Shown one piece after another: positions 45,458-53,290 of a stretch of DNA of 64,000 nucleotides. Source of the DNA: Actinomadura luteofluorescens (GTDB lineage Bacteria; Actinomycetota; Actinomycetes; Streptosporangiales; Streptosporangiaceae); NCBI RefSeq assembly GCF_013409365.1, contig NZ_JACCBA010000001.1:8184001-8248000 (forward strand), given 5' to 3'. How positions within the stretch are numbered: the first letter of the stretch is position 1; the number at the start of each line of letters is the position of its first letter. A program made the position numbers and the translations under genes. A model generated the notes under the pieces. It was not told the origin of the DNA and searched no databases. It saw only the letters and a list, made by a program, of their open reading frames with translations.

Positions 45458-47412
45458 CGTGCGTCTCCCGCCTTGGTCGAGACCTGGTCGGACGGTTCGG
45501 CGGGCTCGCCGGCCGGGTGGTGGCAGGCGAACGCGTGCCGTTCGGGGTCGCCGGACGGCTTCGGGCGGGCCGCCGCGCACAGCTCGGTCGCCGCGGGGCA
45601 GCGGCCGGTGAACCGGCAGCCCGCCGGGAACCGCGACGGCGCCGGGACGACGCCGGGGATCTGCTGCGGGCGGTCCCGGGCGGATTCCAGCGACAGGACG
45701 GCGCCGAGCAGCCCGCGGGCGTAGTGGTGCCGGGGCGAGGCGACGACCTCCGCGGTGACACCGGTCTCGGCGACCTGCCCGCCGTACATCACGACCACCC
45801 GGTCGGCGACGTCGGCGACCAGCGCGAGGTCGTGCGAGACGAGGATCAGCGCGAACCCGAGCTCGGCACGCAGCCGCAGCAGCAGCCGCATGACCGCGGC
45901 CTGCACGGTGACGTCGAGCGCGGTGGTCGGCTCGTCGGCGACGACGAGCCGCGGGTCGCGCGACAGGGCCATCGCGATCAGCACCCGCTGCCGCTGCCCG
46001 CCGGACAGCTCGTGCGGGTAGCTGCGCAGCGTCCGCTCCGGGTCCAGGCCGACGAGGTCGAGCAGTTCGGCGGGGGTCCGGGTGCCGCCGCGCCGGGTCA
46101 GCTGGCGCAGCTGGGCGCGGACGGTCATCGCCGGGTTCAGCGACGACAGCGCGTCCTGGTAGATCATGGCCATCTCGTGGCCGAGCAGCCCGCGCCGCTC
46201 GCGCGCGGGCATGGCGCGAAGGTCCCGGCCGTCGAACAGCAGCCTGCCGCCGATCCGCGCGCCGCGCGGCTCCAGCCCCATGATCGCCAGGCTGGTGAGG
46301 CTCTTGCCGCAGCCGCTCTCGCCGACGAGCCCGACAACCTCGCCGGGACGGACCTCCAGTGAGACCCGGTCGACCACGCCGATGTCGCCGTAGCGGTCGG
46401 GGAATCCGATGGTGAGGTCCTCGACGCGCAGCAGCGGCTCGCCGTACGGGAGGGGACGGGCACGGCCCGCGAGCCGCCGCCCGGCCTCCCGCAGCCCGGC
46501 GTCCGCGATCTCGCTCCGGGCGGGCGCCCGCACGGTCGCCGGGCGGTCGTCCGCCGTCTCCGGCTCCGCGCCGGGCGCCCGGCCCGCCGGCGCGGCCCAG
46601 GCGTCGGACACCCCTTCGGACAGGGTGTTCAGCACGAGCACCGTGATTAGGATGAACAGGCCGGGGAAGAACGTCGCCCACCAGCCGCCCGCGAGCACCA
46701 GGGACTTGCCGTAGGCGATGACGCTGCCCCACGAGGGGTTCGGGTCCTGCACGCCCGCGCCGATGAACGACAGGCTCGCCTCGAACACGATGGCGTTGGC
46801 CACGACGATCGTGCAGAACACCAGGATCGGCGCCGCGCAGTTGACCACGACGTGCCGCCGCAGGATGTGGACCCGTGCCGCGCCGATGACGCGTTCGGCC
46901 GCGACGTAGTCCTCGCCGTACTGGGAGAGCACGTTGGCGCGCACCACCCGCGCGATCTGCGGGACGTACAGGAACGCGATCGTGCAGATCAGCACGGGCA
47001 GGCTCGTGCTGAACACGGTGACGAGCACGGCCGCGAGCGCGACCGCGGGGAACGCCATGACCACGTCCAGGCAGCGCATCACGATCTCGTCGACGACGCG
47101 GTGCGCGGTGGCCGCCAGGGCGCCGAGCAGCCCCCCGGCCACGAGCGCCAGCGCGGTGGCGCCGAGCCCGATGGCGAGGGACCAGCGCGCCCCGTACAGG
47201 ACTCGGGCGAAGACGTCCCGGCCGACCCGGTCGGTGCCGAACCAGTGCGCGCCCGACGGGCCCTGGCCGGCGATCCCGGTGGTCAGCGGGTCGTGCCGCG
47301 CCACCAGCGGCGCGGCGAGCGCGGCCAGGACGATCAGCAGCAGCACGAGCGCGGCGCGGGAGGCCGGCCGCAGCCGACCGAGCGCGCCTCCGGCCGCCTT
47401 CAGCGCGGTCAT
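45454..47412 (-). CDS. Fused Dpp-type permease and ATPase (DppC-DppD fusion)
   Basis: 652 residues from the ATG at 47412. Residues 1-270 form a DppC-like permease (LVLLLIVLAALAAPLVARHD, HWFGTDRVGRDVFARVLYGA, the EAA loop near AAERVIGAARVHILRRHVVV, LSFIGAGVQDPNPSWGSVIA). An Ala/Pro/Arg-rich linker (about 275-335) joins it to a DppD-like ATPase with Walker A GLVGESGCGKSLTSLAIMGL, signature LSGGQRQRVLIAMALSRDPR and Walker B LVVADEPTTALDV. Starts and stops overlap neighbours by ATGA on both sides. The much longer open frame upstream (to 49890) is a shadow of the permease and binding-protein genes. The fusion fixes one permease to one ATPase. Confidence 0.92.
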   Translation of the reverse strand: MTALKAAGGALGRLRPASRAALVLLLIVLAALAAPLVARHDPLTTGIAGQGPSGAHWFGTDRVGRDVFARVLYGARWSLAIGLGATALALVAGGLLGALAATAHRVVDEIVMRCLDVVMAFPAVALAAVLVTVFSTSLPVLICTIAFLYVPQIARVVRANVLSQYGEDYVAAERVIGAARVHILRRHVVVNCAAPILVFCTIVVANAIVFEASLSFIGAGVQDPNPSWGSVIAYGKSLVLAGGWWATFFPGLFILITVLVLNTLSEGVSDAWAAPAGRAPGAEPETADDRPATVRAPARSEIADAGLREAGRRLAGRARPLPYGEPLLRVEDLTIGFPDRYGDIGVVDRVSLEVRPGEVVGLVGESGCGKSLTSLAIMGLEPRGARIGGRLLFDGRDLRAMPARERRGLLGHEMAMIYQDALSSLNPAMTVRAQLRQLTRRGGTRTPAELLDLVGLDPERTLRSYPHELSGGQRQRVLIAMALSRDPRLVVADEPTTALDVTVQAAVMRLLLRLRAELGFALILVSHDLALVADVADRVVVMYGGQVAETGVTAEVVASPRHHYARGLLGAVLSLESARDRPQQIPGVVPAPSRFPAGCRFTGRCPAATELCAAARPKPSGDPERHAFACHHPAGEPAEPSDQVSTKAGDAR

Positions 47413-48368
47413 CGCGTCGCTCCCTTCAGCCGGGGGTTGGCGAACAGGTAGAGCACGTCCACGAGCAGGTTGACGATGAGGAACGTCAGCGCGATGCACA
47501 GCACGACGCCCTGGACGAGGGCGGGGTCGCCCGCCGTCACGCCCTGCATGATGAGGGTGCCGAGGCCGGGCAGTCCGAAGATCGCCTCCACCACGACCGC
47601 GCCGCTCAACAGGTAGCCGATCTGCAGCCCGAGCACGGTCAGCGGAGTGATCAGCGCGTTGCGCAGCACGTTGCGCCCCACCACGACCGTGCGCGGCAGG
47701 CCGCCGCCGACGGCGGTCCGCACGTAGTCGCGGTCGAGCTCCTCGACCATCGCGGTGCGCACGACGCGGGCGAGCAGCGACCCGACCGGGAACCCGACGG
47801 CGAGCGCGGGCAGCGCGAGGCTGCGCAGCCAGCCGCTCAGCGAGTCGGCCGGGTTGACGTACCCGCCGGTAGGGAACCAGCCGAGCCGCAGCGCGAACCA
47901 CTGAATCAGCAGGATGCCGAGCCAGAACGAGGGCATCGCGACGCCCGTCATCGACACCACCCGGATGGCCTGGTCGGGCCAGCGGTCCCGGAACAGCGCC
48001 GCGGTCACACCGAGGGCCAGCGCGAACACCACCCCGGCCAGCACCGCCAGCAGGGTGAGCTGCAGCGTCAGCGGGAACGCCGTGCCGATCGCGTCGGTGA
48101 CCGACCGGCTCGGCGGCGCCGTCACTCCGAGGTCGCCGCGCAGCAGGTCGCCCAGGAACCGCACGTAGCGGACGGGCAGCGGGTCGGTCAGCCCGTGCGC
48201 GGCCGCGTAGGCGTGCCGCGCCTCGGGCGTCGCCCCCTCGCCGAGGGCGTTGTAGGCGGGGTCGTTGGGGGAGAAGCGCAGCACGACGAAGACGAAGAGC
48301 GTGATGCCCAGCACCATAGGTACGAGGGTCAGCAGCCGTCCGGCCGTCATGCGCAGGATCGTTGTCAT
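47409..48368 (-). CDS. Dpp-type ABC transporter permease (DppB-like)
   Basis: 319 residues with six predicted membrane helices. Family motifs are GITLFVFVVLRFSPNDPA, LGDLLRGDLGVTAPPSRSV, the GVAMPSFWLGILLI segment, FPVGSLLARVVRTAMVEELD with the EAA-like cytoplasmic loop, and IFGLPGLGTLIMQGVTAGD. It forms the channel with the permease half of the downstream fusion. Its stop overlaps that gene's ATG by four bases, and it follows the binding-protein gene by 27 bases. Confidence 0.93.
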   Translation of the reverse strand: MTTILRMTAGRLLTLVPMVLGITLFVFVVLRFSPNDPAYNALGEGATPEARHAYAAAHGLTDPLPVRYVRFLGDLLRGDLGVTAPPSRSVTDAIGTAFPLTLQLTLLAVLAGVVFALALGVTAALFRDRWPDQAIRVVSMTGVAMPSFWLGILLIQWFALRLGWFPTGGYVNPADSLSGWLRSLALPALAVGFPVGSLLARVVRTAMVEELDRDYVRTAVGGGLPRTVVVGRNVLRNALITPLTVLGLQIGYLLSGAVVVEAIFGLPGLGTLIMQGVTAGDPALVQGVVLCIALTFLIVNLLVDVLYLFANPRLKGATR

Positions 48369-48395
48369 GGGTGGCGTCCGTTCTGCCGGGCGGCG

Positions 48396-49991
48396 TCAGC
48401 CGCGGCCGACGTCCAGGAACGACAGGCCGGTCGTCGACATCGGCCGGAACCCGGGCAGCGCCTCGCGCTTCCAGCCGGTGCCCAGCTTGCGGTGGAAGAT
48501 CGGGTACAGCGCGGCCTGCTCGGCGACGACGTCGATCGCCTGCCGCCACAGCTCCTTGCGCGCGGCCGCGTCCGCCTCCCTGGCCGCCCCGTCCAGCAGG
48601 GAGACGACCTTCTTGGCCTCGGCGGTGCCGGAGTTGAAGCTGCGGTGCTCGGGCCAGGTGCCGACGTAGAACCAGCGCATGAGCAGGTCGGTGTCGTTGC
48701 CGAACACCGACGGGTCGCCGGGGGCGGCCATGACCTGGTACTTGCCGTTGTCGACGCGGTTGGCGTACTGCCCGCCGGACTGGCCCACGTTGAGCGTGGT
48801 GGAGACGCCGACCGCGTCCCAGCTCTGCTTGATCAGCGGCGCGCAGTCCTTGACGAAGTCGGTGTCGGTGGTGACGAGCTCGACCCGCAGGTCCTTGGCC
48901 CCGGCCTCCGACAGCAGCTTCTTCGCCTTGCCGGGGTCGTAGCCGTACACCGTGGCCGCCTTGATGTACTCGGGGTGCCCGGCGGGCAGGAAGCTTGTCG
49001 CGGCGACGGCGTTGCCCAGCAGCGCCGTCTTGATCAGCTTGTCGGTGTCCAGCGCGTAGTGCAGCGCCTGCCGGACGCGCACGTCGTCGAACGGCTTCGC
49101 CTTGCAGTTGAACATCAGGAACAGCAGGCCGAAGCTCTGCACCGACTGGACGGCCGCCGCCTTGGCCAGGGCGCTCGCGTTCAGGTACGGCACCGCCTCG
49201 ATCGCCTGGACGCGTCCCGACTGGAGAGCGGTGACGCGGGCGGAGGGGTCGGCGAGCAGGAGCCACCTCATCTTCGCGACCTTCGCGGGCCGCGGGCCGT
49301 TGTAGGTGCCGGCCCTGACGAACGACAGCCCGTCGCCGGCGTTGGCGGCGGTCAGGCGGAACGGCCCGGAGCCGACCGGCAGCGCGTCGAACTTCTTCTG
49401 GTCCGCCTGGACGATCTTCTTCGGCACGATCCTGACGACGGACAGCCGCCCGGCGAACAGCGCGAACGGGTACTTGAGCTTGAAGTCGACCGTGCTCGCG
49501 TCGACCTTCTCCACTGCGTCCAGGAAGGGCAGGAACTGGACGAACAGCGAGGCGTTCTTCGGGTCGAGGACGCGCTCGAAGCTGAAGACGACGTCGTCGG
49601 CGGTGACCGCGGAGCCGTCGTGGAACTTCGCGCCGTCGCGGAGCGCGACCCGGTAGGTGGTGTCGTCCACCTTGGCGGGGGCGGCCTTCGCGAGCGCGTT
49701 GAAGGGCTGCCGGGTGACCGGGTCGAGGTCGACCAGCGGCTCCAGCACGTGCAGGTTGGCCGCGACCGCGACGGCGCTGGAGGCCGTCATCGGGTCGAAG
49801 CCGCCGGACAGGGCGTAGGCGAGGGCGGCCTGGATCGTGTCCTTGGCGCCGCCGGATCCGCCGGAGCCGGTGGAGGAGGGGCCGCCGCACGCGGTCAGGC
49901 CCGCGCTGATCGTCGCCGCCGCGCCGAGCAGTCCGGTGTAGCGCAGGAAGTCGCGGCGGCTCGTGTCGCCGCCGGGGCGCAGGTCGGTCAC
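48396..49991 (-). CDS. Extracellular substrate-binding lipoprotein (SBP_bac_5 family)
   Basis: About 531 residues from the GTG at 49991 (GGGAG five bases upstream); the longer frame to 50105 runs through the promoter. A Tat-type lipoprotein signal has SRRDFLRYTGLLGAAATISA and lipobox LTAC. The family-5 (DppA/NikA-like) fold shows GGFDPMTASSAVAVAANLHV, YRVALRDGAKFHDGSAVTAD, DVVFSFERVLDP, VGSGPFRL and DVRVRQALHYALDTDKLIK. It captures the substrate for the permeases encoded downstream. Co-transcription with nanA, nanK and nanE genes points to sialic acid or sialosides, although the family typically binds peptides. Confidence 0.9.
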   Translation of the reverse strand: MTDLRPGGDTSRRDFLRYTGLLGAAATISAGLTACGGPSSTGSGGSGGAKDTIQAALAYALSGGFDPMTASSAVAVAANLHVLEPLVDLDPVTRQPFNALAKAAPAKVDDTTYRVALRDGAKFHDGSAVTADDVVFSFERVLDPKNASLFVQFLPFLDAVEKVDASTVDFKLKYPFALFAGRLSVVRIVPKKIVQADQKKFDALPVGSGPFRLTAANAGDGLSFVRAGTYNGPRPAKVAKMRWLLLADPSARVTALQSGRVQAIEAVPYLNASALAKAAAVQSVQSFGLLFLMFNCKAKPFDDVRVRQALHYALDTDKLIKTALLGNAVAATSFLPAGHPEYIKAATVYGYDPGKAKKLLSEAGAKDLRVELVTTDTDFVKDCAPLIKQSWDAVGVSTTLNVGQSGGQYANRVDNGKYQVMAAPGDPSVFGNDTDLLMRWFYVGTWPEHRSFNSGTAEAKKVVSLLDGAAREADAAARKELWRQAIDVVAEQAALYPIFHRKLGTGWKREALPGFRPMSTTGLSFLDVGRG

Positions 49992-50050
49992 GTCGTCTCC
50001 CAAGTGAGGTTGGGGTTGCAGGGTAGTCGGCGCAGGTCGTAGGGGAGGTA

Positions 50051-50105
50051 GGACATCCAACGTCGTTCGTCGGTGTACGGTAGGCCCCGGTACCGGCGAG
50101 GTCAA
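50051..50105 (-). promoter_or_regulatory. Promoter and candidate operator of the sialate transport-catabolism operon
   Basis: On the minus strand, TTGACC (50105-50100) and TACCGT (50082-50077) are separated by exactly 17 bases. The element GGACATCC (50051-50058, plus-strand reading, within GTAGGACATCCAACG) lies about 12-20 bases past the expected transcription start. The same arrangement and the same GGACATCC occur before the sialidase gene, so the divergent GntR-family regulator probably binds here. Confidence 0.65.
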
Positions 50106-50149
50106 GTGCCGGGCCGCGGACGAATCGAGCGGATGGGGAGCGTGGGCCG

Positions 50150-50878
50150 ATGACCGCAGCGCGGACGCGGGGACGTGCGACGCGCGGCCGGAGCAGCCGG
50201 ACCGAGGAGGTTCAGCAGCGGATCAAGCAGTTGATCCTGGAGCGCGGGCTGGCGGTCGGCGACCCGATGCCCACCGAGTTCGACCTGGTCGAGGAGCTCG
50301 ACGTCAGCCGCAACTCGCTGCGCGAGGCGCTGAAGGCGCTCCAGGCCGTCGGCATCGTGGAGATCAGGCACGGCTTCGGCATGTACGTCGGGAGCATGTC
50401 GCTCGACGCGCTCGTCGACGAGCTGACCTTCCACGCCCGCATCTCCAAGCGGCAGGGCCGCGACGACCTGGCGCACCTGGTCGACGTCCGCGAGGTGCTC
50501 GAACGCGGCCTGGTGGAGCAGGTGATCGACCGCGGGCTGGCCGCCGGCAACACCGAGCTGGACGAGGTCATGCGCCGGATGAACGCCGAGGCGGACGCCG
50601 GGCAGGTCACGCCGGAGACCGACCGGATGTTCCACGAGCTGCTCTACCGCCCGCTCGCCAACCCCATCGTGAACCAGCTGCTCGGCGCGTTCTGGGACGT
50701 CTACCGGACGCTCCAGCACGACCTCGCGCCCGTGCGGCAGGAGGCGTCCGACGTCGCCCAGCGGCACCGCGACATCTACGAGGCACTGCGCGCCGGCGAC
50801 CGCCGGGCCGCCGCCACCGCGATGGCCGCGCACTTCCGCGGCATCCGGGAACGCCTGGCGCAGGCGCGCGGAGACTGA
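50150..50878 (+). CDS. FadR/GntR-family regulator of the sialate cluster
   Basis: 242 residues. After a basic tail, the winged-HTH GntR domain (about 20-85) has EEVQQRIKQLILERGLAVGD and PMPTEFDLVEELDVSRNSLR with EALKALQAVGIVEIRHGFGM. The FCD effector domain follows, with metal-binding helices containing LVDVREVLERGLVEQVID and a pattern of His residues (DRMFHELLYRP, QRHRDIYEALRAGD, MAAHFRGIRERLA). NanR regulators of sialic acid genes belong to this subfamily. It lies between the divergent transport operon and the sialidase gene, both of which carry a common candidate operator. Confidence 0.9.
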   Translation: MTAARTRGRATRGRSSRTEEVQQRIKQLILERGLAVGDPMPTEFDLVEELDVSRNSLREALKALQAVGIVEIRHGFGMYVGSMSLDALVDELTFHARISKRQGRDDLAHLVDVREVLERGLVEQVIDRGLAAGNTELDEVMRRMNAEADAGQVTPETDRMFHELLYRPLANPIVNQLLGAFWDVYRTLQHDLAPVRQEASDVAQRHRDIYEALRAGDRRAAATAMAAHFRGIRERLAQARGD

Positions 50879-50888
50879 TCGGCGGGGG

Positions 50889-50940
50889 TTGACGGCCCCT
50901 CGCTCCACGTCTACCTTCATCGGACATCCTACATCCCACG
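50889..50940 (+). promoter_or_regulatory. Promoter and candidate operator of the sialidase gene
   Basis: TTGACG (50889-50894) and TACCTT (50912-50917) are separated by 17 bases. The element GGACATCCTACATCCCACG (50922-50940) starts at the expected transcription start and contains a direct repeat ACATCC-T-ACATCC. GGACATCC is shared with the transport operon promoter. Confidence 0.65.
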
Positions 50941-50955
50941 TCCGAGGTACACGCC

Positions 50956-52632
50956 ATGCACGCGTCCCCACGCGCCGCCACGGTCGCCGCCATCACCCTC
51001 CTGGCCCTGATGCCCGCCGCCCCCTCGCACGCCGCCGACCAAGCCGCCCTCGTCACGCAGGACTGCACATCCAGCCGCATCCAGGAAACGGTCGTCAACC
51101 GGACGTCCAGCCCCACCACCTTCACCCTGACCTGGCCGGGCACCGGCACCTGGACGGCCCGGGTCGCCGCCGGCGACAGCGCCAACTTCCACTTCACCAG
51201 GCCGTCCGGAACCGCCTACACCTTCCACACGACGACGCCTGAGGGCCTCGACCAGACCAACAGCGGCACACTCGACTGCACCAACGCGCTCAGCGCGCGC
51301 ACCGCCATGGACTGCGGCGCACCCCACCGCCTTCGGCTCATCCTGGCCAACAGATCCCCGGCAGACCGCGCGTTCACCGTCACCTGGCCCGGACGCTCCA
51401 GTTGGACCGTCACCGTCCCTGCGGGCGCGGGCAACAACGACCTCTTCTGGACGGTCCCCGACAGGACCCCCTACACCTTCCGGATCTCCTCGGGCACCTG
51501 GAGCGACACCCTGTCAGGCACCTCCGGGTGCGGTCTCGGCTCCGGTACGCCCGGCATGAACGCCCAGACCGTCCTGACCACGTCCACCGTGATCGACGGC
51601 TTGGACAAGGCGGCCAAGTCCGTTCGCATCCCTGCCCTCGCCGTGAGCAACCACGGCACCGTGGTCGCCGTCATGGACGCCCGCGTGGACGGGAGCTACG
51701 ACCTCGGCGGCGGCACCAACAACATCCAGCTCGCCATGACCCGCAGCACTGACGGCGGCGCGACGTTCTCCCACCCGAAGATCATCGCCAAGGCGCCCAC
51801 GACCTCCGAGGGGTACGGCGACCCGAGCCTGCTCGTCGACCGGACCACCGGCCAGATCTTCTGCTTCTTCACCTACGCCCCCAAACCCGGCGTCGGCTAC
51901 TCCGGCTCCACTCCCGGCGACACATCGGCGACCGCGACCACCAACACCCACATCCGCTACGTCACCTCGACCGACGACGGCGCCACCTGGAGCACCCCCG
52001 TCGACCTGAACCCCCAGGTCCGCAAGGTGGACTGGGCGGGCATGTTCGCCTCCTCTGGCCACGGGATCCAACTGGCCTCCGGTCGCCTGGTCCAGCCGAT
52101 CGTCTACCGCGACGCCTCCGGCGACCACGCGGCCGACATCTACTCCGACGACCACGGAACGTCCTGGCACAACGGCACGACCGCGGGCTCAGGTGTCAAC
52201 GAGAGCAAGGCCGTCCAGCGCTCCACCGGCCGCATCGCGCAGAACATGCGCTCCAACTCCGGCGGCGACCGCTGGTACTCCACCGCCCCCGACGTCACCG
52301 CCCCCTTCGGCGCCGCCTGGAACAGCGGCCTGATCGACCCGGGCTGCAACGGCGACGAGATCTCCTACCTGCGCCCCACCGCCGGCGCCCCGTCCCTGAC
52401 GAACATCGCCCTACACAGCAACAACGCGGCCACGTCCCGCACCGGCCTCACCATCCGCGTGAGCCGCGACGACGGCGCGAGTTGGCCTCACGAAGCCCTC
52501 ATCAAACCCGGCACCGCCGGCTACTCGACCATGGCCGTCCTACCCGACGGCACCACAGCCACCCTCTACGAGATAGCCGACACCGGCGGCATCGTCTTCA
52601 CCCGCCAATCCCTGCGCTGGCTGGAGTCCTGA
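50956..52632 (+). CDS. Secreted exo-alpha-sialidase (GH33)
   Basis: 558 residues with a Sec signal ending LMPAAPSHAADQA. Two homologous beta-sandwich repeats follow (about 40-100 and 123-180; each has a FTLTWPG or FTVTWPG strand and a PYTF or AYTF end), probably glycan-binding. The six-bladed propeller begins with the RIP motif VRIPALAVSNHG (about 223-234) and has Asp boxes STDGGATF, STDDGATWS, SDDHGTSWH and SRDDGASWP. It releases terminal sialic acid outside the cell, supplying the divergent transporter and NanA/NanK/NanE enzymes. It has its own promoter and a strong terminator. Confidence 0.93.
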   Translation: MHASPRAATVAAITLLALMPAAPSHAADQAALVTQDCTSSRIQETVVNRTSSPTTFTLTWPGTGTWTARVAAGDSANFHFTRPSGTAYTFHTTTPEGLDQTNSGTLDCTNALSARTAMDCGAPHRLRLILANRSPADRAFTVTWPGRSSWTVTVPAGAGNNDLFWTVPDRTPYTFRISSGTWSDTLSGTSGCGLGSGTPGMNAQTVLTTSTVIDGLDKAAKSVRIPALAVSNHGTVVAVMDARVDGSYDLGGGTNNIQLAMTRSTDGGATFSHPKIIAKAPTTSEGYGDPSLLVDRTTGQIFCFFTYAPKPGVGYSGSTPGDTSATATTNTHIRYVTSTDDGATWSTPVDLNPQVRKVDWAGMFASSGHGIQLASGRLVQPIVYRDASGDHAADIYSDDHGTSWHNGTTAGSGVNESKAVQRSTGRIAQNMRSNSGGDRWYSTAPDVTAPFGAAWNSGLIDPGCNGDEISYLRPTAGAPSLTNIALHSNNAATSRTGLTIRVSRDDGASWPHEALIKPGTAGYSTMAVLPDGTTATLYEIADTGGIVFTRQSLRWLES

Positions 52633-52639
52633 ACCCAAC

Positions 52640-52668
52640 GGAGGCCGAGGCCGAGAGCCTCGGCCTCC
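52640..52668 (+). terminator. Terminator hairpin after the sialidase gene
   Basis: GGAGGCCGAGG (52640-52650) and CCTCGGCCTCC (52658-52668) form a perfect 11-base stem with a seven-base loop, eight bases past the stop codon. Confidence 0.8.
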
Positions 52669-53128
52669 GATCCCGTGCCGAGGTTTTCACCGCCGGGTCG
52701 GTCAGGTGATCGGTCTCAGGCCGGAAGGGTGAGGGCCCGTCGTAGGATTTGCGGGCCTTAACCTGCCTGCAGAACGCCTCCGGAGGCGGACGATCGCGCC
52801 CCGCTCAGGGAAGATCCCGGCCACGTCGGTTCGCGGCGGATCTCCTAGTTCGGGCGATCCTGGGGATCATTCGACCAGATCTGCTGCCAGCGCTGGCATG
52901 GGAGGCGGGTGAAGCCAGCAGATCGAGTTCGGCCGCCTCCAGGTGCTCGACAGGTCGGGATGCTTGGCCTCCAGGCAGGTGTCCACGCGGGCATGGGCGT
53001 GGACCTCCACGTGCGCGGGCCTGTCGAAGATGAGTCGCAGCCCGACGTGTAGCGGTCGATGATCAAGTCGATGGCCCGATGTTCGGTCGAAGGCGCATTA
53101 GCGCGTCCGGCACCCTCGTGGGTCATCA
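52669..53128. other. Intergenic region between the sialate and glycosaminoglycan loci
   Basis: No gene is supported. A minus-strand frame with LRLIFDRPAHVEVHAHARVD and TCLEAKHPDLSSTWRRPNS near 52900-53050 looks weakly coding but has no start, no family and a short span, so it may be a gene relic. Confidence 0.35.
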
Positions 53129-53193
53129 CTCATTCATCTCTTGACTGCTGTGACCTCTCGTTCTTAGCTTGCCAAGGCAAGGAAAGCGCTTTC
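53129..53193 (+). promoter_or_regulatory. Promoter with LacI-type operator before the MocA-ROK genes
   Basis: CTCATTCATC (53129-53138) precedes -35 TTGACT (53141-53146). -10 TAGCTT lies at 53165-53170 (18-base spacing). A perfect 12-base palindrome GAAAGCGCTTTC (53182-53193), typical of LacI/GalR-family operators, lies just downstream of the start site. The CTCATTCATC-TTGACT combination recurs before the sugar transporter at 61.26 kb. No LacI-type gene is in the window. Confidence 0.65.
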
Positions 53194-53290
53194 TCATCCG
53201 TCGGTGGAAGACCCGAACCAGTCCATATGCCGCTACCACGCCGCGGTTCCGACGGCAGCCGCCGATGGCCGCGCTGACAGGAGGAACGGG

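Noticed and set aside
47413..49890. N-terminal half of the 1478-codon frame that contains the permease-ATPase fusion
   Set aside because: It lies antisense-frame over the DppB-like permease and binding-protein genes and is Arg/Gly-rich low-complexity. The true start is the ATG at 47412 with ATGA coupling.
48195..50042. A 615-codon plus-strand open frame over the binding-protein gene
   Set aside because: It is a shadow frame, rich in Gly, Arg, Val and Asp. The minus-strand lipoprotein has clear family motifs.
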